Assembly (NCBI GenBank): GCA_016880225.1
Contig: JAEHDT010000181.1
Location: 1-5,141 of the forward strand
DNA: 5,141 bases
Direction of reading: 5' to 3'
DNA from: Gemmatimonadota bacterium
Lineage (GTDB): Bacteria > Gemmatimonadota > Gemmatimonadetes > Gemmatimonadales > GWC2-71-9
In this document: one piece after another, positions 1 through 5,141 of the stretch
How positions within the stretch are numbered: the first letter of the stretch is position 1
Layout of the letters: each line of letters begins with the position of its first letter
The notes under the pieces: generated by a model
Databases searched by the model: none
What the model was told of the DNA's origin: nothing
The model's input: only the letters and a program-made list of their open reading frames with translations
Position numbers and translations under genes: made by a program

Positions 1-2719
1 GCTCGCCGCGGTGCTGCTCCTCACCGCCGGCGGCTCGCTCCGGGCGCAGGCGCCGTCCCGGGCCGACACGGCGCCGCCGCGCACCGCCGCCGAATCCGCG
101 CAGGGCAGGGCGCTCGATACCGCCACCGCCCGCCGCCTGGGCCTCCCGACCGGCCCCACGCGCAGCTTCCCGCCGGGCGATGCGGTGATCGATTCGCTCC
201 TCAAACTTCCGGGGTACCGCATCACGCAGTACGTCGCCGACACGCTGGTCGTCCAGGGAGGCGACACCCAGACCATTCATCTCCGCGGTGAAGCGTACGT
301 CGAGCGCGAAGGCACGAAGCTCGAATCCGACTCGATCCGCTACCACCAACGGAGCTGCCGGCTCGACGCCGTAGGCGACCCCCGGCTGTTCGATCAGGCG
401 ACGGTGATGGTGGGCGAAGGAATGCGCTACGACACCTGCATCAAACGCGGCACCGTGCATAACGCGCTCACCGACTTCCAGCAGGGCTCCGCCCGGTGGT
501 ACGTCCGCGGCGATCTGGCGGTCGACTCGGGCTCGACCCGTCTATACGGCGCGAGCAGCGAGATCACCTCCGACGACAACCCCGTCCCCGACTACCACTT
601 CTCCACCGGCGAGATGAAGTGGCTCAACAAGAACGTCATGGTGGCACGCCCGGCGGTGCTGTACGTCCACGACGTCCCGATCATGTGGCTACCGTTCATC
701 TTTCAGGACGTCCGTCGCGGGCGGCGCAGCGGCATCCTGGTGCCGCGCTTCGGCCTGAATGACATCGTGCGCCCCGTCCGCAGCTACCAGCGTCACGTGG
801 CGAACTTCGGCTATTACCTGGTCGTGAACGATTACCTGGACGTGCTCGCCTCGGCCGACTGGTACGCCGGGCGCTACGTGTCGATGCGCGGCCAGGTCAG
901 CTACCGCTGGCTCGACCGCTTCATCTCCGGCGGCCTGTCGCTCGAGCGCTTTACCGAGCTCGGGGTGTCGAGCCACTCCCTGCGGCTCGGGTGGCAGCAT
1001 CAGCAGAGCTTCTCGTCGCGGACGCGGTTCAGCGCCAACATCGACTACGCGACCAGCTCGAGCGTGATCCAGCGGAACACCATCAACCCATTCCTCGCGA
1101 CCGCCAGCCTCGGGTCGCAGATGAACTTCTCTAAACAGTTCGATTGGGGAACCCTCGCCATCGGCGGCAGCCGGCATCAGGAGATCGGGAGCGGCCTGGT
1201 CTCGCAGACCTTCCCGTCCGTGAGTCTGACCCCGTCGCCGGTGAACATCACGCCGTCCATCACCTGGTCGCCGGGATTCTCGTTTCAGAACGTGCAGGCG
1301 TTTCACCAGGGCCCGACGCCGTTCGTGGTCCCGGCGCCCGGAGGCGGGCTCGATACCCTCGCGCTGTTCGCGGACAATCGGCAGACGAGCCTCAACCTGC
1401 AGACGCCGCTCCGCATCGGGCCGTGGAACTGGGGCAACAGCTTCGCCGTGAACGACGCCATCAGCAACGCGCGCCAGGCATTTGACATCCCCGACTCCAC
1501 CGCGCCGGGCGGCCGCCGCCGGGTGCTGTTCGACCAGACGTTCAGCACCACCATCGAATGGCAAACCGGCATCAACCTGCCGTCACTCTTCACTGGCACG
1601 TGGAAGCTCCAGCCCGGTATCGCGATCGTGAACCAGACGTCGGCTGGCCCGTTCATGATCCGCAACCAGTTCACGAACGGGCAGTTCGTGCGGCAGGGCA
1701 AGCGGCTGCAGTTCAGCGCGAGCCTCACCCCGACGTTCTTCGGGTTCTTCCCGGGGGTCGGGCCCGTCGCCCGCATCCGGCATTCCATCTCGCCCATCTT
1801 GAGCTACGCCTACGCCCCGGGCGCGACGGTCTCGAGCGCCTTCCGAGACGCCATCGACCCCACGCACCGGCTGCTCAACTCGGGCAGCGATCCGCAGCAG
1901 ACCATCAGCCTCGGCCTGTCGCAGAATTTCGAGGCGAAGCTCAAGGCGGCGCCGGGGGACTCGAGCGAGCGCGCCGCCCGAAAGATCAAGCTCTTGACGA
2001 TCAATACCAGTGCGCTGGCGTACAACTTCGAGCAGGCAAAGCAGCCCGGCCGCACCGGCTGGAGCACGCAGACGTTGAGCAACACGCTCGGCTCCGACCT
2101 GCTGCCCGGCTTCTCGCTCAGCATGACGCACGACCTGTGGAAGGGCCAGGTGGGCACCGACAGCGCCAGGTTCGACCCGTTTCTCACGAGCCTGAGCGCC
2201 AGTTTCGCGGTGACGCCGGCGACGATTCGCGGCATCGCGAGCCTGTTCGGGTTCGGGAAGCGGACGGAACCACCGCCCCCACCCACGCCGCCACCGGCGG
2301 GCACCGAGCCGCCGACCGGAGGTGGCAGCCTCTTCGGCCAGAAGACGTTCTCCGGACCCGGCGGGGTGCCGGTCGGCGGGGGAGGGCGGGGATTCAATCT
2401 TTCCGTCAGCTATACGGGATCGCGCAGCCGCCCGATCGCCGGCGTGACGAGCCCGACGCCCGGCAACCACCAGATGACGTTGAATCTCTCGTTCCAGCCC
2501 ACGTCGCGCTGGTCGGCCACGTGGAACTCGCACTACGACTTTGACACCCGCCAGTTCGGCGACCACGCCATCAGCCTGCAGCGCGACCTGCATCGCTGGC
2601 ACGCGAGCTTCTCGTTCCTGAAGAGCGCCACCGGCAACTTCGCCTTCAGCTTCTACATCTCCCTGCTCGACCAGCCCGACATCAAGTTCAACTACGAGCA
2701 GCAGTCGCTGGCGCGCTAG
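1..2719 (+). CDS. lptD: LPS-assembly outer-membrane protein LptD (5'-truncated)
   Basis: LptD is the outer-membrane beta-barrel that inserts lipopolysaccharide into the outer leaflet, the last step of the Lpt transport bridge. The frame is open to the left edge. The GTG at 11 is probably an internal Val: in-frame residues LAAVLLLTAGGSLRAQA look like the hydrophobic core and end of a signal peptide whose start lies upstream. Numbering from base 11 (902 residues), a Pro/Ala-rich linker covers about 15-60. An OstA/LptA-like jellyroll follows at about 75-215. Then comes the LptD-type junction, with NPVPDYHF at 190-197 and RRSGILVPRFG at 238-248. The rest is a barrel of alternating aromatic/polar strands, including RHSISPxLSYxYxP at 590-603 and a C-terminal RDLHRW block at 858-863. 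A Pro/Gly-rich loop interrupts the barrel at about 750-795. The only cysteines are C116 and C143, both in the jellyroll. Family assignment is strong; the true start is not visible. Confidence 0.9.
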   Translation, partial: LAAVLLLTAGGSLRAQAPSRADTAPPRTAAESAQGRALDTATARRLGLPTGPTRSFPPGDAVIDSLLKLPGYRITQYVADTLVVQGGDTQTIHLRGEAYVEREGTKLESDSIRYHQRSCRLDAVGDPRLFDQATVMVGEGMRYDTCIKRGTVHNALTDFQQGSARWYVRGDLAVDSGSTRLYGASSEITSDDNPVPDYHFSTGEMKWLNKNVMVARPAVLYVHDVPIMWLPFIFQDVRRGRRSGILVPRFGLNDIVRPVRSYQRHVANFGYYLVVNDYLDVLASADWYAGRYVSMRGQVSYRWLDRFISGGLSLERFTELGVSSHSLRLGWQHQQSFSSRTRFSANIDYATSSSVIQRNTINPFLATASLGSQMNFSKQFDWGTLAIGGSRHQEIGSGLVSQTFPSVSLTPSPVNITPSITWSPGFSFQNVQAFHQGPTPFVVPAPGGGLDTLALFADNRQTSLNLQTPLRIGPWNWGNSFAVNDAISNARQAFDIPDSTAPGGRRRVLFDQTFSTTIEWQTGINLPSLFTGTWKLQPGIAIVNQTSAGPFMIRNQFTNGQFVRQGKRLQFSASLTPTFFGFFPGVGPVARIRHSISPILSYAYAPGATVSSAFRDAIDPTHRLLNSGSDPQQTISLGLSQNFEAKLKAAPGDSSERAARKIKLLTINTSALAYNFEQAKQPGRTGWSTQTLSNTLGSDLLPGFSLSMTHDLWKGQVGTDSARFDPFLTSLSASFAVTPATIRGIASLFGFGKRTEPPPPPTPPPAGTEPPTGGGSLFGQKTFSGPGGVPVGGGGRGFNLSVSYTGSRSRPIAGVTSPTPGNHQMTLNLSFQPTSRWSATWNSHYDFDTRQFGDHAISLQRDLHRWHASFSFLKSATGNFAFSFYISLLDQPDIKFNYEQQSLAR

Positions 2720-2759
2720 ATCGTCCCCTCCAGATGACACGGCGATCGCAGCGAGGAAT

Positions 2760-2788
2760 CGCAAGTGTCGCGCGGCCGAGCACTTGCG
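2760..2788 (+). other. 8-bp hairpin downstream of lptD
   Basis: CGCAAGTG at 2760-2767 is perfectly complementary to CACTTGCG at 2781-2788, with a 13-nt GC-rich loop between them. It begins 41 nt after the lptD stop codon. No T tract follows, so it does not meet the criteria for an intrinsic terminator. It could weaken read-through, protect the 3' end of lptD mRNA, or be chance pairing in GC-rich DNA. Confidence 0.3.
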
Positions 2789-2792
2789 CTCC

Positions 2793-2807
2793 GGCACGAT
2801 GCGTGCC
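2793..2807 (+). other. Compact 6-bp hairpin with 3-nt loop between lptD and lipoprotein gene
   Basis: GGCACG at 2793-2798 pairs with CGTGCC at 2802-2807 around an ATG triloop. It follows the larger hairpin by 4 nt and ends 37 nt before the lipoprotein start. The two hairpins fill the middle of the spacer. There is no T run after it (CTCTGCTCC follows), so a terminator role is only possible, not shown. Confidence 0.3.
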
Positions 2808-2834
2808 CTCTGCTCCGCCGACCCGAATTGTCCC

Positions 2835-2840
2835 GAGGAA
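2835..2840 (+). promoter_or_regulatory. Shine-Dalgarno site of the FN3 lipoprotein gene
   Basis: GAGGAA ends 4 nt before the ATG at 2845, with the GAGG core 6 nt away. This site decides the start: an in-frame ATG at 2734 has only CCCTCCAG in front of it and would put 37 residues ahead of the lipoprotein signal peptide. Confidence 0.65.
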
Positions 2841-2844
2841 GCCC

Positions 2845-4005
2845 ATGCCGTTCTCGCCACGCACCCTACTGGTCGCCGCGGGCCTCGTCGCCGCCGCGTG
2901 CCAGAACAACACGGTTTCGGTGTCCACGCTGCCACCACCCCAGAACCTCGCGTATGAGCTCGACCCGAGCGGCGATCCCAACCAGCCGGCCGGCATCTTG
3001 CTCGCATGGGACGACGTCCTGAGCTCGAACCTGCAGAGCTACCGCATCTATTCGCGCGGCAGCACCAGCGGGTCGTTCCTGCTGCGCGGAGAGACTACCT
3101 CCAACACGTTCCACGACAACGGCGTGCCGCACCTGCAATACTTCGTGACCGCCGTCGACCTGGGAGGCGGCGAGAGCGACGCCTCCAACACCATCACCGT
3201 GGACGAGCGGCTCCAGCTGCCGGCGCCCGACACGCTCGGCTCGATCTCGCTCAACCAGGCGATCCATCTCGGGTGGGCGGACAACGGGGCCCAGTCCTCG
3301 CGGTTCAAGTGGTATCGCGTGTACAGCGCCAGTTACAACCTCGACACGGGCCTGTGTGGAACGGATTGGGTGCTCGAGGGCACGACCGTGTCGAACGAGT
3401 TCCTCGCTACCCTGCTCGCGAACGGCACGCCGCGGTGCTTCGGCGTGGCGACCATCAGCGTGGAGGGATACGAGAGCCTGTGGTCGCCGTTGCGGCAGGA
3501 CACTCCGCGTCCGGATGCGCGCAACGTCCTCGTGTACGCCCTTCAGACCAATGCCGATTCGTCCGGGTTCCGCTTCTGGTCAGACGCGAATAGCGACGGC
3601 GTGGGCCAGGCGAGTGAGCTCGGCTTGATCCAGAACGGCACTCGCACCGACATCGACTTCGTGGTGCACCGCAATGCCTCGGATTCGACGCTGTGGATCG
3701 TGCCGGTGTACGCGGGCACGAGCATGCAGCAGTACGGCGCCGGCCCCGTCGCCGACCTGACGGCGATCGACTTCGCGCCCTTGGGCGGGTACGCCCGCGA
3801 TTCGGTGCTCGCACGGCCGGGCTTCGGGTACGTCTTCGAGATCGTGGACGGCTCGGTGTTGCACTACGGGGCGCTGCGCCTGACGCACGTGGGGCGCCAG
3901 TACGTGATCTTCGACTGGAGCGTGCAGACCGATCCGGGCAACCCCGAGCTGGTCGTCCCGAAGCAGCCGGCGCTCACCGGGAAGCAGGTGGCAGGGGCGA
4001 GGTAG
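2845..4005 (+). CDS. FN3-repeat lipoprotein with EF-hand-like loop, function unknown
   Basis: This is a predicted 386-residue lipoprotein. Its signal peptide reads MPFSPRTLLVAAGLVAAAC, with the lipobox AAAC giving a lipidated Cys19 followed by Gln, so it should be anchored to a membrane, probably the outer one. Two fibronectin type III-like domains follow. The first, about 30-120, starts with PPQNLAYEL and contains LLAWDDV, LQSYRIYSRG and LQYFVTAVD. The second, about 125-220, has IHLGWADN, FKWYRVYSA and CFGVATISVEGYES. Its two cysteines, C171 and C198, could form a disulfide. The remainder, about 223-386, matches no family I can name. It carries DANSDGVGQASE at 247-258, which has the 1-3-5-6-12 spacing of an EF-hand calcium loop, and ends in a beta-rich segment (YGALRLTHVG, YVIFDWSV). 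FN3 domains usually mediate binding or act as spacers, so a surface or periplasmic adhesion or scaffold role is an inference. It follows lptD on the same strand after 125 nt. Confidence 0.82.
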   Translation: MPFSPRTLLVAAGLVAAACQNNTVSVSTLPPPQNLAYELDPSGDPNQPAGILLAWDDVLSSNLQSYRIYSRGSTSGSFLLRGETTSNTFHDNGVPHLQYFVTAVDLGGGESDASNTITVDERLQLPAPDTLGSISLNQAIHLGWADNGAQSSRFKWYRVYSASYNLDTGLCGTDWVLEGTTVSNEFLATLLANGTPRCFGVATISVEGYESLWSPLRQDTPRPDARNVLVYALQTNADSSGFRFWSDANSDGVGQASELGLIQNGTRTDIDFVVHRNASDSTLWIVPVYAGTSMQQYGAGPVADLTAIDFAPLGGYARDSVLARPGFGYVFEIVDGSVLHYGALRLTHVGRQYVIFDWSVQTDPGNPELVVPKQPALTGKQVAGAR

Positions 4006-4049
4006 GCCCCGGCGGGGGGCAGCCCGCGCGGTGGGCGGACGTAACGGCG

Positions 4050-4081
4050 CGAGGGGTCAGGGAAGGCATCCTGACCCCTCG
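4050..4081 (+). terminator. Perfect 12-bp stem-loop after lipoprotein gene, probable terminator
   Basis: CGAGGGGTCAGG at 4050-4061 and CCTGACCCCTCG at 4070-4081 are exact reverse complements around an 8-nt loop, GAAGGCAT. The stem begins 45 nt after the lipoprotein stop. The downstream side is T-rich only in a broken way (TCGCGTCTCTCTTGG), so it is an imperfect intrinsic terminator of the kind often seen in high-GC genomes. It separates the envelope genes from hutH. A protein-binding operator upstream of the hutH promoter is the main alternative. Confidence 0.6.
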
Positions 4082-4092
4082 TCGCGTCTCTC

Positions 4093-4121
4093 TTGGCGTC
4101 GCTCGCCCCGTCCCGTAGCTT
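4093..4121 (+). promoter_or_regulatory. Predicted sigma70-type promoter of hutH, leaderless arrangement
   Basis: TTGGCG at 4093-4098 (4 of 6 matches to TTGACA) is followed after exactly 17 nt by TAGCTT at 4116-4121, which fits the TANNNT form of a -10 element. The -10 ends 8 nt before the hutH ATG, so transcription would begin at or within one or two bases of the start codon. The intervening bases, CCTCCCCC, contain no Shine-Dalgarno sequence, which agrees with a leaderless mRNA. The elements are short, so this remains a prediction. Confidence 0.5.
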
Positions 4122-4129
4122 CCTCCCCC

Positions 4130-5141
4130 ATGTCAGCCACCATCACGCTGGATGGCCGTTCCCTGTCCATCGCGGACGTGGTCGCCGTCGCTCGCGATCG
4201 AGCGCCGGTCGCCATCTCGCAGCAGGCACTGGCGGGGGTGACGGCCTCCCGTCGCGCCGTCGAGGCGGCGGTGGCCCGCGGCGACACCATCTATGGGGTC
4301 AACACGGGGTTCGGGAAGCTCGCGCACGTGCGCATCAAGCCGGAACAGGCGCGGGAGCTGCAGCGGAACTTGATCCGCAGTCACGCGTCGGGGGTCGGCG
4401 ATCCGCTGCCGGCGGACGCGGTGCGGGCGATGATGCTGTTGCGCGCCAACGTGCTGGTGCGCGGGACGAGCGGCGTGCGCGCCGACCTGCCGCATTTGAT
4501 CGTCGAGATGCTGAACGCGCAGGTCCACCCGCGCGTGCCGTCCCAAGGGAGCGTCGGCGCATCGGGCGACCTCGCGCCGCTCGCGCACCTGGCGCTCGCG
4601 ATGATCGGGGAGGGAGAGGACGGTGCCGCGCTCCGGGCCCGGGGGCTCGACCCCATCGTCCTGGAGGCCAAAGAGGGGCTCGCGTTCGTGAACGGGACGC
4701 AAGCGCAAACGGGGATGGCTTCCCTGCTGGTGCACGATGCGTGGACGCTGTGGCGCGCGGCGCACGGGGCGGCGGCGATGAGCCTCGAGGCGGTGCGGGG
4801 AACCCCAGAGCCGTTCGATGCGCGGGTGCACGACGCGCGCCCCCACCCATGGCAGCAGCGCTCGGCGGCGCTGTTGCGCGAGCTGCTCGCCGCCTCCGAG
4901 ATTCGCGAGTCGCACCGGGAGAATGACCCCCGCGTGCAGGACGCCTACTCCCTGCGCTGCACGCCCCAGGTCCTCGGCGCGGTTGGGGAAGGGCTGGCGT
5001 TCGCCGAGCGACTGGTCGCGACCGAGCTGAACGCGGCGGCCGACAACCCGCTCGTGTTCGGGGACGACGTGATCTCGGGCGGCAACTTTCACGGACAGCC
5101 GATCGCGTTGGCGCTGGACGTGATCGGCATCGTGCTCGCCA
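4130..5141 (+). CDS. hutH: Histidine ammonia-lyase HutH (3'-truncated)
   Basis: HutH deaminates L-histidine to trans-urocanate and ammonia, the first step of histidine degradation, as a cytoplasmic homotetramer. The window holds the first 337 residues of a family that is usually about 500-510 long. The diagnostic ASG triad that cyclises into the MIO electrophile is at 144-146 within GSVGASGDLAPL. Other active-site elements, matched by motif to the well-studied Pseudomonas putida enzyme, are Tyr55 in YGVNTGFG, the Ser84-His85 pair in RSHASGVG, Asn188 in VNGTQ, Gln270, Tyr273 and Arg276 in QDAYSLRC, and Phe320 in GGNFHG. The SH pair is typical of histidine-specific lyases, where tyrosine and phenylalanine lyases carry HL or FL. 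The helical C-terminal third, with its catalytic Glu, lies past the right edge. ATG 4130 is chosen because the protein begins at the usual distance before YGVNTGFG and the -10 element sits directly upstream. No ribosome binding site is visible. Other hut genes may follow, but none is seen. Confidence 0.93.
   Translation, partial: MSATITLDGRSLSIADVVAVARDRAPVAISQQALAGVTASRRAVEAAVARGDTIYGVNTGFGKLAHVRIKPEQARELQRNLIRSHASGVGDPLPADAVRAMMLLRANVLVRGTSGVRADLPHLIVEMLNAQVHPRVPSQGSVGASGDLAPLAHLALAMIGEGEDGAALRARGLDPIVLEAKEGLAFVNGTQAQTGMASLLVHDAWTLWRAAHGAAAMSLEAVRGTPEPFDARVHDARPHPWQQRSAALLRELLAASEIRESHRENDPRVQDAYSLRCTPQVLGAVGEGLAFAERLVATELNAAADNPLVFGDDVISGGNFHGQPIALALDVIGIVLA

Noticed and set aside
2784..2831. 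Promoter for the lipoprotein gene within the spacer
   Set aside because: TTGCGC at 2784 has no TANNNT-like element at 16-18 nt, and the AATTGT at 2826 has no matching -35. I cannot support a promoter here.
2734..2844. Upstream in-frame ATG extending the lipoprotein by 37 residues
   Set aside because: It lacks a Shine-Dalgarno sequence, the added residues are Arg/Pro-rich and would bury the lipoprotein signal peptide, and the spacer hairpins would fall within coding sequence. ATG 2845 has a good site.
1583..3007. Long antisense open frame across the 3' half of lptD and into the next gene
   Set aside because: Its translation is Arg/Ala/Gly-rich with no recognisable motif and spans a gene boundary. 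Such frames are expected opposite real genes in high-GC DNA.
3583..3618. Dockerin module in the lipoprotein
   Set aside because: Dockerins have two copies of the calcium loop with a helix each; only one loop is present and there is no second repeat.
4006..4030. Short GC stem just after the lipoprotein stop (GCCCC/GGGGC)
   Set aside because: Only 5 bp, and it competes with another 5-bp pairing of GCGGG with CCCGC; expected by chance in such G- and C-rich sequence.
4093..4926. Forward open frame overlapping hutH in another phase
   Set aside because: It is an Arg/Gly/Ala-rich shadow in a different frame from the HutH motifs, and its proposed start lies inside the predicted -35 region.
4133..5092. 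Long antisense open frame opposite hutH
   Set aside because: The sense strand encodes HutH with an intact MIO motif and active-site residues; the antisense product is a compositional shadow rich in Arg and His.
4130..5141. Phenylalanine or tyrosine ammonia-lyase, or an MIO aminomutase, instead of HutH
   Set aside because: The Ser84-His85 selectivity pair and the QDAYSLRC block fit histidine ammonia-lyase; the aromatic lyases carry FL or HL at the pair.

Overview
The window is a high-GC chromosomal stretch from a diderm (outer-membrane) bacterium. It holds three same-strand genes: a nearly complete LptD, an uncharacterised FN3-type lipoprotein, and the first two thirds of a histidine ammonia-lyase. 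An LptD means an LPS-type outer membrane. The base composition, the style of the LptD (a long N-terminal linker, an RDLHxW-type C-terminus, Pro/Gly-rich loops) and the neighbouring FN3 lipoprotein with a conserved-looking C-terminal region fit Gemmatimonadota or a nearby FCB-type lineage best. That placement rests on recalled resemblance, not on a search.

Layout: bases 1-2719 encode LptD, with its extreme N-terminus cut off by the window edge. Bases 2720-2844 are a short spacer with two small hairpins and a Shine-Dalgarno sequence just before the next start. Bases 2845-4005 encode a 386-residue lipoprotein with two FN3-like domains, an EF-hand-like calcium loop and a C-terminal region I cannot assign. 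Bases 4006-4129 hold a perfect 12-bp inverted repeat (a probable terminator), then a promoter-like pair of hexamers whose -10 element sits 8 nt before the hutH start codon. Bases 4130-5141 encode HutH, open at the right edge.

The first two genes are both cell-envelope genes and could be co-transcribed, although the 125-nt spacer with hairpins leaves this open. hutH is a metabolic gene (histidine to urocanate) that looks separately transcribed, with a terminator before it and its own promoter, possibly producing a leaderless mRNA.

I found no mobile element, CRISPR array, RNA gene or clearly new defence-type system. The points most worth a second look are the leaderless promoter arrangement at hutH, an LptD with only two cysteines (both outside the barrel), and the calcium-loop lipoprotein of unknown role.
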